A stretch of 22,364 nucleotides of DNA. Origin: Pseudomonadota bacterium. Lineage in GTDB: Bacteria > Pseudomonadota > Alphaproteobacteria > Rhizobiales > Rhizobiaceae. The notes under the pieces were generated by a model, which did no database searches, was not told the DNA's origin, and saw only the letters and a program-made list of their open reading frames with translations. Location: positions 1 through 22,364 of the forward strand of contig JAEZXF010000196.1 in NCBI GenBank assembly GCA_023419995.1, in the 5' to 3' direction. Position 1 is the stretch's first letter; each line of letters begins with the position of its first letter. The translations under genes were made by a program, and so were the position numbers. This document shows, piece by piece, positions 1 to 7,953 of this stretch.

Positions 1-39
1 GCCGAGGGTCGGCGCGCCCGCGGCAGTGAGGCGCCATGA
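1..39 (+). CDS. 3' end of an upstream gene (partial)
   Basis: Only the last codons fall in the window. Two + strand frames end here: one stops at 27-29, the other at 37-39, where its TGA would overlap the ATG of the next gene as ATGA. I cannot tell which is real. Because the next two genes are a permease and an ATPase of the DevCA/MacB type, a periplasmic membrane-fusion (HlyD-like) subunit would be the expected neighbour, but that is inference from context only. Confidence 0.25.
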   Translation, partial: AEGRRARGSEAP

Positions 40-1169
40 ACCTCGCGCTCAAGGACATCCGCCATGGCCTGTTCCGGTTCGTGCTGACCTGTTTCGGGTT
101 GGGGCTGCTGATGACGGTCGTGCTGGCGATGATCGGTATCTATAACGGCCTCGTCTCGGACGCGCTGGCGGTGGTAAAGGCACCGGCCGCAGATGTCTGG
201 GTGGTGGAGGCCGGTACCAAGGGACCGTTCGCGGAAGCCTCCAGCATCCCCGCCGACACGCGCGACGCGGTGGCGCGGATGCCCGGCGTGGCCGAGGCCG
301 GCGCGGTCAACTATCAGAACCTCGAGGCGCCTCATGCTGGGCGCACGCTGCGACTCTATGTCGTCGGCTACGAGTCGGGGCGTCCCGGCGGGCCGCAGGC
401 GATCGCCGAGGGGCGCGGCATCGGCGCCGGTCATTTCGAACTGGTGGCCGACCGCAAGACCGGCCTGCTGCCCGGCGAGACGATCCGGCTCGGGCGCAAC
501 CGCTTTACCGTGGTCGGCCTGGTCGAAGGGGCGATGAACTCGGGCGGGGATCCGGCGGTCTATGTGACGCTGGCCGACGCGATGGCGCTGCAGACCGAGC
601 TCGACCCGGCCGCTCAGCGGGTGCAGGCCGCGCGCGGGGCTGTCTCCGTCAAGTCCGCATCGGTCGCCGCCATAATTGCCCGCATGTCGCCGGGCGCCGA
701 TGTCGATCTGCTGACCGCGACCGTGCGCCAATGGAAGCACCTCGCCGCCATGACTCAGGCCGAACAGGAGGAACTGCTGCTGGCCTCGGTCGTCGACAAG
801 GCGCGCCGCCAGATCGGGCTGTTCCTCGGCATCCTTCTCTCCGTCAGCGCCGTGGTGATCGCGCTGATCATCTACACGATGACCATGGAGAAGCTGAAGC
901 AGATCGCCACGCTGAAGCTGATCGGCGCGCCCGACCGCACCATCATCGCGCTGATCGTGCAGCAGGCGCTGATCCTCGGCGCCTCGGGCTGGGGGATCGG
1001 CCTGATGCTGATCCTTGCGGTGAAGGACTATTTTCCCCGTCGCGTGGTGCTGGAGCCGTTCAACGTCATGGTCCTTGCCGGCATCATCGCCGCCGTCTGC
1101 CTTCTATCCTCGGCGCTCGGCGTGCGGGCGGCGATGAAGGTCGACCCGGCCACAGCGCTCGGGAGCTGA
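36..1169 (+). CDS. ABC transporter permease, FtsX/DevC-type
   Basis: This 377-residue inner-membrane protein has an N-terminal membrane segment at about residues 10-35, a large periplasmic region at about 40-255 and three hydrophobic segments at about 258-285, 305-330 and 340-365. That is the MacB/FtsX layout used by DevC-type exporters. Such permeases work with a cytoplasmic ATPase and usually a membrane-fusion protein to move substrates from the periplasmic side outward. The ATPase gene follows after 5 bases, so the two form one transcription unit. The start may overlap the stop of the preceding gene (ATGA), which fits translational coupling. The substrate cannot be read from the sequence. 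Nearby metal ATPases and cytochromes hint at a metal or redox stress setting, but this is weak. Confidence 0.88.
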   Translation: MNLALKDIRHGLFRFVLTCFGLGLLMTVVLAMIGIYNGLVSDALAVVKAPAADVWVVEAGTKGPFAEASSIPADTRDAVARMPGVAEAGAVNYQNLEAPHAGRTLRLYVVGYESGRPGGPQAIAEGRGIGAGHFELVADRKTGLLPGETIRLGRNRFTVVGLVEGAMNSGGDPAVYVTLADAMALQTELDPAAQRVQAARGAVSVKSASVAAIIARMSPGADVDLLTATVRQWKHLAAMTQAEQEELLLASVVDKARRQIGLFLGILLSVSAVVIALIIYTMTMEKLKQIATLKLIGAPDRTIIALIVQQALILGASGWGIGLMLILAVKDYFPRRVVLEPFNVMVLAGIIAAVCLLSSALGVRAAMKVDPATALGS

Positions 1170-1174
1170 CCGAC

Positions 1175-1867
1175 ATGGCGCTCGGCGACATCCTCATCGA
1201 GGTCTCGAACGTGGCCAAGCATTTCGGCGAGGGCGAAACCCGCGTCGATGCCCTGCGCGCGGTCGATCTGACCGTGCGGGCCGGCGAGGTGATCGCGCTG
1301 CTCGGTCCGTCCGGTTCGGGCAAGACGACGCTGCTCAACATCATTGGCTGCATCCTCGCCCCATCGGCGGGACGGGTGGTGCTGGACGGCGAGCCGGTCT
1401 TCGACGGCAAATGGCTACGGCGCGACCTGAGGCGTCTCAGGCTCGACAAGATCGGCTTCATCTTCCAGAGTCACAACCTGCTGCCCTTCCTGACGGCGCA
1501 GGAGAATGTCGCGGTCGTGCTCGATCTTACCGGTCTGCCCGCCGAGGAAGGCCGGACGCGGGCGCGTGAACTGCTGGACTATCTGGAGGTCGGCCATCGC
1601 GCGATGGTCAAGCCGGCGCTGCTGTCGGGTGGCGAAGCGCAGCGCGTGGCGATTGCCCGCGCGCTGGCCAACCGCCCCCGCATCATCCTTGCCGACGAAC
1701 CCACTGCCGCGCTCGCCGGCGCGCGCGCCGGGCTGGTGATGGACCTCATGCGCAAGCTCGCGGCCGAGCAGGAAGCCTGCATCGTGACCGTCACCCATGA
1801 CGAGAAGATCTTCGACCGCTTCGACCGCCTGATCCACCTGCGCGACGGCCATCTGGTTAGCGCGTGA
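1175..1867 (+). CDS. ABC transporter ATP-binding protein (LolD/MacB/DevA-like)
   Basis: This 230-residue nucleotide-binding domain is the cytoplasmic motor for the permease just upstream. Visible motifs are the Walker A GPSGSGKT at 44-51, a Q-loop (FIFQSHN) at about 95-101, the signature LSGGEAQ at 150-156, Walker B with catalytic Glu (ILADEP) at 171-176, and the H-loop THD at 207-209. The long upstream open frame in this phase is not coding; the ATG at 1175 gives the normal N-terminus for the family. One oddity is the D-loop: where most members have Asp after AAL, this protein has Ala181 (AALAGARAG). The D-loop Asp contacts the partner subunit at the ATP site, so the change may alter ATPase coupling. 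Otherwise length and motifs are standard and the gene looks intact. Confidence 0.9.
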   Translation: MALGDILIEVSNVAKHFGEGETRVDALRAVDLTVRAGEVIALLGPSGSGKTTLLNIIGCILAPSAGRVVLDGEPVFDGKWLRRDLRRLRLDKIGFIFQSHNLLPFLTAQENVAVVLDLTGLPAEEGRTRARELLDYLEVGHRAMVKPALLSGGEAQRVAIARALANRPRIILADEPTAALAGARAGLVMDLMRKLAAEQEACIVTVTHDEKIFDRFDRLIHLRDGHLVSA

Positions 1868-1890
1868 TGGTCAGGAGTCAGGAGGCAGAC

Positions 1891-1983
1891 ATGACCCAAG
1901 CCCTCACACGCCGATCCTCGCCACCGTCATGCCTGCGGCGGATCGGATGTCGCACGACAGTGGCCGATACCACGCGACCTTGA
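1891..1983 (+). CDS. Possible small ORF with strong ribosome binding site (30 aa)
   Basis: A 30-codon ORF starts 8 bases after an excellent GGAGG site at 1881-1885 and ends at TGA 1981-1983, just ahead of the cytochrome b561 gene. The 15 bases ggaggcagacatgac around this start also occur exactly at 2569-2583, at the start of a convincing membrane-protein gene. The predicted peptide is Arg/Thr/Ser-rich with two Cys, has no membrane segment and resembles nothing I recognise. It could be a leader peptide, a genuine small protein or the frameshifted relic of a longer gene. Confidence 0.25.
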   Translation: MTQALTRRSSPPSCLRRIGCRTTVADTTRP

Positions 1984-1998
1984 AAAGGTGTAACCAAG

Positions 1999-2481
1999 AT
2001 GCAACCGACATCCTATTCCAGAGCCCAGATCATCCTGCACTGGACGATTGCGGCCCTCGTCTTTTTCCAGATCCTCATGCATGACGGCATCGTCAAGGTA
2101 TGGGACGGGCGGATGGACGGCATGCTGCCGAACCAGCCGACGATCAATCCTCATGCCGTTGCCGGCGCGCTGATCCTCGTTCTCGTTCTGTGGCGGCTGG
2201 TGCTGCGCCGCCGGCGCGGCGTTCCGGGCCTGCCGGAAGGCGAGCACCCGGCCCTGAAAGTTCTGGCCACGGGCATGCATGCGGCTCTCAACCTCCTGCT
2301 GATCCTGATGGCGCTTTCCGGCATGGCGGCGTGGATTTCCGGCGTCGAGGCGATCGGCGAAGGCCATTCCATCGCGCGGCTGGCGCTGGTTCCGCTGGTC
2401 CTCCTGCATATCCTCGCCGCACTTTACCATCATTTCTGGCTCAAGACCGATGTGCTGCGGCGCATGTTTGGCCGGGCCTGA
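1999..2481 (+). CDS. Cytochrome b561 family membrane protein
   Basis: A 160-residue four-helix membrane protein of the bacterial cytochrome b561 (CybB-like) family. The N-terminus has the typical Tyr-Ser...HW pattern, with His14 in helix 1. Further heme-ligand candidates are His52 (PHAVAG), His94 (MHAALN) and His137 (LLHILA), one per helix, with an extra HH at 144-145. Such proteins hold two b hemes and move electrons between the quinone pool or small donors and the periplasm. An AAAGG site precedes the ATG. It follows the ABC genes after 131 bases and precedes a small membrane protein on the same strand, so these may be co-transcribed. The specific electron donor and acceptor are not evident. 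Confidence 0.88.
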   Translation: MQPTSYSRAQIILHWTIAALVFFQILMHDGIVKVWDGRMDGMLPNQPTINPHAVAGALILVLVLWRLVLRRRRGVPGLPEGEHPALKVLATGMHAALNLLLILMALSGMAAWISGVEAIGEGHSIARLALVPLVLLHILAALYHHFWLKTDVLRRMFGRA

Positions 2482-2577
2482 GGCGGGGTCCGTTCCGCGC
2501 GCCGCAACCCGCAACCCATGGCAGGCCGGGCCACGCCCGCCCGGCCGCTCCCCAAACCCCGAACTCCGGAGGCAGAC

Positions 2578-2958
2578 ATGACGAGAAGACCGCGCAGCCA
2601 GACCGTTGCCGCCGCCGTCGCGGTGATCTTCGGCCTGCTGACCATCGTTTCGGGCGGCAGGGCGCTGTTCGGCGGCGTCGATATGGGCGCAGTGGTGCCA
2701 TTCGTGCTGTGGTTCAACTTCGTCGCGGGATTTGCCTATGTCCTGGCCGGGATCGGCCTGTTGCGCGGCGCAGGGTGGGCGCCGCTGCTGTCGCTGGCCA
2801 TCGCCACGGCCACGGTGGCCGTCTTCGCCGCCTTCCTGTGGCATGTCGGTGCCGGCGGCGCATGGGAGGCACGCACCATGGGCGCGATGATCCTGCGCAG
2901 CGCCATCTGGATAGCCATCGCGGCCTTTGCATTTCGGTGCCATAAGCCATCCGATTGA
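2578..2958 (+). CDS. Small four-helix membrane protein of unknown function
   Basis: This 126-residue protein consists almost entirely of hydrophobic stretches at about 8-27, 36-62, 66-88 and 98-120, so it is an integral membrane protein with four predicted helices. No catalytic or metal-binding motif is visible; only a single late Cys-His (CHK) occurs near the C-terminus. The ATG at 2578 is chosen over an upstream in-frame ATG at 2518 because a strong GGAGG lies at 2569-2573, and because the extra 20 residues are Pro/Arg-rich and look untranslated. It sits between a cytochrome b561 gene and a metal ATPase gene on the same strand. I do not recognise the family; a role alongside the cytochrome or the ATPase is guesswork. 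Confidence 0.7.
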   Translation: MTRRPRSQTVAAAVAVIFGLLTIVSGGRALFGGVDMGAVVPFVLWFNFVAGFAYVLAGIGLLRGAGWAPLLSLAIATATVAVFAAFLWHVGAGGAWEARTMGAMILRSAIWIAIAAFAFRCHKPSD

Positions 2959-3019
2959 TCCACTCACCCAGCCAGCGATGGCGGCTGCCAGCCGCGACCT
3001 CGCCAGCCAGGAACCTGAC

Positions 3020-4960
3020 ATGAAGCGATTTCCAACTATTGACCTGTCACTGACCCTTTCGCTCGTTACCGTGCTCGGCATGGCAATGGCGGCGGCCGGC
3101 AGGTGGCTACCAAGCGGAGCTTTCGACGCTCTGGAGCTGCCGGGACTGGTGCTGGTCTATCTGGCTGGCGGCCTGCCGACCGGCTGGCGCGCGCTGTCGG
3201 AGCTGTGGCGCGCGCGCGTGCTTGACATCGACCTGTTGATGATCGTCGCGGCAATCGCCGCCGCAATCGTCGGCGCCCCGTTCGAGGGTGCGGTGCTGCT
3301 GACGCTGTTCAGCATCTCGACCACGCTGGAGGAACGCGCGCTTGGCCGGGCCCGCCGCGCCATCGAGGCCTTGATGGCGCTGCGCCCCGAGACCGCCTTG
3401 CGCAAGACCGCGGGCGGCGATGTCGAGGAAGTTCCCGCCGAGGTGCTGACCGTCGGCGATGTAGTGGTGCTGCGCCCCGGCGCCCGGGTGCCCAGTGATG
3501 GCGTGGTCGTCACCGGGCGCGGCGGCATCGACGAGGCCAATATCACCGGCGAATCCATGCCCGTGTCGAAAGAGGCCGGTGCGCAGGTGTTCGAGGCCAC
3601 GATCAACCTCGACGGCGTGCTGGAGGTCGAGGTCACGCGCAGCGTCAGCGACAGCACCATCGCCCGCATGATCCGTCTGGTGACCGAGGCACAGGCCGCC
3701 CGCGCGCCCTCCGAACGGTTCAGCGAATGGTTCGGCCAGCGCTACACGGTCGCGGTGCTGGCGGGTGCGGTGATCGCCTTTGCCACGTTCTGGTGGCTGG
3801 GCGGCGACTGGGAACTGGCGCTTTACCGCGCCGCCACGCTGCTGGTCGCCGCCAGCCCCTGCGCCATCGTCATTTCCGTCCCCGCCGCGATCCTGTCGGC
3901 CCTTTCGGCGGCGGCGCGGGGCGGTGTTCTGTTTAAGGGCGGCGGCGCGCTGGAGACGCTGGCCGAGGTCGATATCTTCGCCTTCGACAAGACCGGCACC
4001 CTGACCACCGGCCGCGCCGAGGTGACGGAAATCGTCGCGCTGGATGGCGACGAGGCCGGGTTCCTGTCGCTGCTGGCGGGGCTGGAGGCGCATTCCGAGC
4101 ATCATATCGCGGCCGCGATCCGCCGTGAGGTCGCCAGCCGCGGGCTTGATCCGGCGCAGGTGGCCGATGTGAACGCCCGGCCAGGCATCGGCATCGAAGG
4201 GTCCGATGCACTTGGCCCGATTTGGGCGGGCAATGCCTATCTTGCCGAGGACATGAAGGCCGCAACGGATCACCCCGCGTTGCAGCCGCTGGCGGATGGC
4301 ACCAATACGGTCGTCTATCTGGGTCGCGGCGCCACCGTGCTGGGCGCCGTCAGCGTGGCGGATGAGGCACGGGCCAGTTCCGCCGGGGCGATCGCGGCCC
4401 TGCGCGACAGTGGTGTCCGCCGCATCGTCATGATGACCGGGGATCGCAGGCCGGTGGCGCTGCGCATCGGCGCTAGCCTTGGGCTGGAACCGGACGAGAT
4501 CCATGCCGGGATGCTGCCGCAGGACAAGGTGCGTGAAGTCGGCGAACTGGCCGCAACCGGCCGCATCGCCTTTGTCGGCGATGGCGTGAACGACGCCGCG
4601 GCGCTGGCCCGCGCCGATGTCGGCATCGCCATGGGCGCGGCCGGGTCCGAGGTGGCGCTTCAGGCCGCCGATGTGGCGCTGCTGTCCGAGGATATGGAGC
4701 GGCTTGCGGACGCGCACCGCCTGTCGCGCCGAACGTCAAGGGTGATCCGGCAGAACCTGACCTTCGCCATCGGCGCCATGGTGGTTCTGGTCATCGGCGG
4801 GCTGTTCTTCGATCTGCCGTTGCCGCTGGTGGTGATTGGTCATGAAGGCGGCACCGTGCTGGTGGTGCTGAACGGGCTGCGGTTGCTGTCGGACCCGATC
4901 CGCCGGCTGAAGGCGTCTGTTGCCGGACAGGCGCTGACGGGTGTCGCGCAGCCCACCTGA
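3020..4960 (+). CDS. P1B-4 type heavy-metal-transporting ATPase
   Basis: A 646-residue P-type ATPase that would export a divalent transition metal using ATP. The actuator TGES is at 176-179, the phosphorylated Asp323 lies in DKTGT, with TGD at 473-475 and GDGVND at 520-525. The membrane motif is SPC (279-281) and the last helix carries HEGGT (608-612). That pair is diagnostic of the P1B-4 class, whose characterised members handle Co, Fe(II), Zn or Cd. There is no N-terminal HMA domain, as usual for the class. The ATG at 3020 is preferred over in-frame starts at 2927 and 2978, which would overlap or crowd the previous gene; an AGGA lies upstream. Two deviations stand out: SEHH (359-362) replaces the nucleotide-binding SEHP, and GDGVNDAAAL replaces GDGVNDAPAL. 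The gene ends 15 bases from the convergent DUF924 gene. Confidence 0.92.
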   Translation: MKRFPTIDLSLTLSLVTVLGMAMAAAGRWLPSGAFDALELPGLVLVYLAGGLPTGWRALSELWRARVLDIDLLMIVAAIAAAIVGAPFEGAVLLTLFSISTTLEERALGRARRAIEALMALRPETALRKTAGGDVEEVPAEVLTVGDVVVLRPGARVPSDGVVVTGRGGIDEANITGESMPVSKEAGAQVFEATINLDGVLEVEVTRSVSDSTIARMIRLVTEAQAARAPSERFSEWFGQRYTVAVLAGAVIAFATFWWLGGDWELALYRAATLLVAASPCAIVISVPAAILSALSAAARGGVLFKGGGALETLAEVDIFAFDKTGTLTTGRAEVTEIVALDGDEAGFLSLLAGLEAHSEHHIAAAIRREVASRGLDPAQVADVNARPGIGIEGSDALGPIWAGNAYLAEDMKAATDHPALQPLADGTNTVVYLGRGATVLGAVSVADEARASSAGAIAALRDSGVRRIVMMTGDRRPVALRIGASLGLEPDEIHAGMLPQDKVREVGELAATGRIAFVGDGVNDAAALARADVGIAMGAAGSEVALQAADVALLSEDMERLADAHRLSRRTSRVIRQNLTFAIGAMVVLVIGGLFFDLPLPLVVIGHEGGTVLVVLNGLRLLSDPIRRLKASVAGQALTGVAQPT

Positions 4961-4975
4961 CCCGTGGGGATGCGC

Positions 4976-5638
4976 TCACCCCCGAAAGGCGCGCAGATGC
5001 GGAAACGCGCCCTTTTCCAGATATGCTTCCTCCTCGGGCGTCGATCTGCGACCAAGGATGGCGTTGCGGTGCGGGTGGCGGCCAAAGCTGGCGATGATGC
5101 GGCGCACCTGCCCCGCTTGATCGACGAGCGAGGCATAGAGCGGCCGCAACGGCGTCGGCGCACGGGCGGCAATGTCACGGCGCAGGGCGGTCAGCCGATC
5201 AATGCGGGCCAGATGGTCCGACCCCTCTGCATGGCCCAGGGGCTGGGTGAAAGCGATCTGGAACCACGGCAGGCCAAGTGCCGCCCAGTCTCCTTTTTCC
5301 AACCCTTCCAGCGCCTGCGCCAGGGCCGCCGGGTCTTGCGCCCAGGCCCGCTTGCTGCCCCGCCACAGCGAGCGCGGGAACTGGTCCAGCACCACGATCA
5401 GCGCCAGCCGGCCCCTGGGCGTCCCGGCCCAATGATCCAGCGCCCTCGCCGCGCCGCGTTCGGTCAGCGGGCCAAAGCGCGCCGCAATCGCACCGTCCGC
5501 GCCGCCATGCATCCGCCAGCGCCACAGCTCGGCATGGCGGTCAGGGTCGATATCCAGCGCGCGGCCCTCGGGGAACCAGAAATCCAGAACCTCGCCGATC
5601 TGTCTGGCATCATTGCTATCGGTCATGTCATCCCCCAT
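4976..5638 (-). CDS. DUF924 family protein
   Basis: This 220-residue soluble protein belongs to the DUF924 family. The family hallmarks are present: an N-terminal EVLDFWFPEG, the central LDQFPRSLWRG, and FGRHPHRNAILGR near the C-terminus. The family is all-helical, tetratricopeptide-like, and has no firmly established function. There is no signal peptide or membrane segment. A second in-frame ATG at 5626 has a G-rich site just upstream (GGGGGA) and may be the true start. It lies 56 bases downstream of the CPG-type ATPase gene on the same strand and is probably the last gene of that operon, but DUF924 genes occur in many contexts, so a metal link is not implied. Confidence 0.88.
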   Translation of the reverse strand: MGDDMTDSNDARQIGEVLDFWFPEGRALDIDPDRHAELWRWRMHGGADGAIAARFGPLTERGAARALDHWAGTPRGRLALIVVLDQFPRSLWRGSKRAWAQDPAALAQALEGLEKGDWAALGLPWFQIAFTQPLGHAEGSDHLARIDRLTALRRDIAARAPTPLRPLYASLVDQAGQVRRIIASFGRHPHRNAILGRRSTPEEEAYLEKGAFPHLRAFRG

Positions 5639-5694
5639 GAAAACGCCCCCGCGCCATGGACACGGGAGCGGAATTGTCGATGAGGCCCAAGCGC

Positions 5695-7614
5695 CTAGGC
5701 GGTCGCGGGCACCGCTGCCTGCGCAGGCCGGCGTCCGCCGGGACCGCGCGGGACGCGCAGCAGGCGCATGGCGTTGGCGATCACCACCAGCACCGAAAGC
5801 TGGTGGATCAGCATGCCCTCGGCCATATGCACATCGCCGCTGAACACGCCAAACAGCAGCCCGGCCACGGTCAGCAGCGCAATGACGAGGTTCTGGCGCA
5901 TATTGCTCAGCGTCGCGCGGGAAATCGCCATCGCCTCGGGCAGTTTCTCCAGATCGTCGGCCATCATCGCAATGTCGGCGGTCTCGATCGCCCCGTCCGA
6001 GCCCGCGGCCCCCATGGCGATCGAGGTATCAGCGGCAGCCAGCGCTGGGGCGTCGTTAATGCCGTCGCCGATCATGGCGACATGGCGGCCCTCGGCCTGA
6101 AAGCGGCGGATCAGGTCAAGCTTGTCCTCGGGCAGCAGCCCGGCATGAACCTCGTCGATGCCGATTTCCGCAGCGATGGCGTGGGCGGCCTGCGGCTGGT
6201 CGCCGGTCAGCATGGCGATGCGCCCGACCCCGATGTCGCGCAGCCGGGCAATTGCGCCCTTGGCCGAGGGGCGGGGCTGGTCGGACAGGCCAAAGATGCC
6301 CGCGATGCGCCCGTCCAGCGCCACGATGATCGGCGTGCGCCCGCGCCCCAAAACCCCGGACAGCGCGGTCTCGGCCTCGGGGTCGAACGCGATGCCCAGC
6401 CTGTCGAACAGCCGCCGGTTGCCGGCCGCGACCTGCCGGCCCGCGTGGTTCACCACAAGGCCCATGCCGGCCACTTCCTCGACCGCTTCCGGCGCGGGAA
6501 TGTCACCCTCGGCACGACCAGCGGCCACGACGGGCCGACCCAAGGGGTGATCCGAGCCGGATTCGGCGATGGCGGTCCAGTGCAGCAACTCGGCGCGGTC
6601 CATACCCGCCAGCGGCAGCACCTCGACCAGACTCGGGCGGCCCTCGGTGAGCGTCCCGGTCTTGTCCAGCGCCAGCATGTCGATGCGGCCCGCGCTTTCC
6701 AGATGCTGCCCGCCCTTGATCAGGATCCCCGACCGCGCCGCCCGCCCGATACCGGCGACGATGGAGACCGGCGTCGAGATCACCAGCGCGCCGGGGCAGG
6801 CCACGACCAGCAGCGTCAGCGCGAGGCGAATGTCCTGCGTCACCGCCCAGGCACCCAGCGCCAGCACCATGATGCCGGGCGTATACCATTGCGCGAAACG
6901 CTCGATCATGCGCTGGCTGGGGGCGCGTTCCTCCTGCGCCTCTTCGACGCGGCGGATGATCCGGGCCAGCGTGGTATCGGCGCCGATGCCGGTGGCGCGG
7001 ATGCGCAGCACGCCATTTTCCGCGATGGTGCCGGCATGGACGTGGGAGCCGGGGGCTTTCTCGGCCGGGATCGGCTCGCCGGTGATGGCGGCCTCGGACA
7101 CGGCGGCGTTGCCGTCGATCACCTCGCCATCGACGGGGATGCGGTTTCCGGCGCGCACCAGCACGACCTCATTCGGCTGGACAGCACTGGCGGCGATCTC
7201 GACCGGCTGGCCGTCGCGGATCACGGTGGCGATCTCGGGCGCGGCCTTCAGCAGATCGGCCAGCGCGCCACGGGTCTGGCGGAGCGTCCGCGCCTCAAGC
7301 CAGGCGCCGAAGCTGAACAGGAACGTAACGGCGGCGGATTCCCAATATTCGCCGATGAACAGCGCGCCGATAGCCGCAACGGTCACCAGCAGTTCAATCG
7401 AGAAATGGCGAATGCGCAGCGCGTGGAACGCCCGCCAGGCGATGTCAGAGCCGGCGACAAAGGCCGCCGCCAGCATGGATGCCGCCCAGAGCCCACGCAG
7501 GCCGAACCCGTAAAGGGCGATCAGGCCCAGCACGATCAGGCTGCCGCTGATGATGGTCAGCCACTTCCTGCGGCTGGCCGGCTGGCGAAGGATTGTCAGG
7601 ATAGGGGTCAACAT
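5695..7614 (-). CDS. Heavy-metal-translocating P-type ATPase with CPG motif
   Basis: A P1B-type ATPase of 639 residues from the start used here. Catalytic features are intact: TGEP at 178-181, phosphorylated Asp317 in DKTGT, the nucleotide-site SGSDHP at 352-357, TGD, and GDGINDAPAL. The metal-site helix reads ACPGALVIS with CPG at 273-275, where Zn/Cd and Cu exporters have CPC. The last helix reads IHQLSVLVVIANAMRLL and lacks both the Asp typical of Zn/Cd exporters and the Asn/Met-Ser pattern of Cu exporters. The metal is therefore uncertain. No HMA domain is fused at the N-terminus; a separate HMA protein is encoded 52-64 bases upstream in the same direction. An ATG at 7626 is also possible, but the one at 7614 has GAGG at proper distance. 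Confidence 0.9.
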   Translation of the reverse strand: MLTPILTILRQPASRRKWLTIISGSLIVLGLIALYGFGLRGLWAASMLAAAFVAGSDIAWRAFHALRIRHFSIELLVTVAAIGALFIGEYWESAAVTFLFSFGAWLEARTLRQTRGALADLLKAAPEIATVIRDGQPVEIAASAVQPNEVVLVRAGNRIPVDGEVIDGNAAVSEAAITGEPIPAEKAPGSHVHAGTIAENGVLRIRATGIGADTTLARIIRRVEEAQEERAPSQRMIERFAQWYTPGIMVLALGAWAVTQDIRLALTLLVVACPGALVISTPVSIVAGIGRAARSGILIKGGQHLESAGRIDMLALDKTGTLTEGRPSLVEVLPLAGMDRAELLHWTAIAESGSDHPLGRPVVAAGRAEGDIPAPEAVEEVAGMGLVVNHAGRQVAAGNRRLFDRLGIAFDPEAETALSGVLGRGRTPIIVALDGRIAGIFGLSDQPRPSAKGAIARLRDIGVGRIAMLTGDQPQAAHAIAAEIGIDEVHAGLLPEDKLDLIRRFQAEGRHVAMIGDGINDAPALAAADTSIAMGAAGSDGAIETADIAMMADDLEKLPEAMAISRATLSNMRQNLVIALLTVAGLLFGVFSGDVHMAEGMLIHQLSVLVVIANAMRLLRVPRGPGGRRPAQAAVPATA

Positions 7615-7678
7615 GCGGGGCCTCATGATGTGAAGGCCCGGCCGCGCGGGCAGGCACGGCCGGACTGGAAGGGATCGG

Positions 7679-7897
7679 TCAGAATGCGGCGGGGCGGGCC
7701 TCGTAGCCGGTGGATTTCACCACCGAGACAAGGGCCTCGACCGGGGCGGATGCGGGGTCATGCTCGACCTCGATGCGGCCGGTGTTGAAATGCACCTTGG
7801 CGGCGGTCACGCCGGGAGTTGCCGCCAGCGCCTTTTCGATCTTGGTGACGCAGGAGGGGCAGGAAAATTCGTCGCTGCGCAGGATGGTCTTGGTCAT
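7679..7897 (-). CDS. HMA-domain metal-binding protein (CopZ-like chaperone)
   Basis: A 72-residue stand-alone heavy-metal-associated domain. The metal site is CPSC at residues 13-16 (FSCPSCVTKIEKAL), followed by the typical GV.AAKVHFNTGRIEVEHDP strand pattern and a C-terminal GYEA. The usual motif is M.C..C; here the position two before the first Cys is Phe, which is less common in copper chaperones. An AAGGAA site precedes the ATG. It is the first gene of a - strand operon whose next gene is a P1B-ATPase lacking its own HMA domain, so this protein likely delivers metal to that pump or acts as its detached regulatory domain. A LysR-type regulator lies divergently 108 bases away. Confidence 0.9.
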   Translation of the reverse strand: MTKTILRSDEFSCPSCVTKIEKALAATPGVTAAKVHFNTGRIEVEHDPASAPVEALVSVVKSTGYEARPAAF

Positions 7898-7939
7898 GGC
7901 TGGTTCCTTTCATGTCGCCGTCCGGTGGGGCGGTCATTG

Positions 7940-7953
7940 CTTGTGACCTCAAG
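7940..7953. promoter_or_regulatory. Inverted repeat in the HMA/LysR divergent intergenic region
   Basis: The 108-base gap between the divergent HMA and LysR genes contains the dyad CTTG-N6-CAAG (7940-7953). LysR-family regulators usually bind T-N11-A dyads between themselves and a divergent target gene, so the position fits, although spacing here is one base short of the classical form. Binding by the adjacent regulator is inference. Confidence 0.35.

Noticed and set aside
3107..4717. A 536-codon open frame on the - strand opposite the P1B-4 ATPase
   Set aside because: Same reason: low-complexity mirror frame of a clearly coding gene.
5656..7788. A 710-codon open frame on the + strand opposite the CPG-type ATPase
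   Set aside because: It is antisense to a protein with every P-type ATPase motif; its translation is Gly/Arg/Gln/His-rich with no fold or motif, typical of mirror frames in high-GC DNA.
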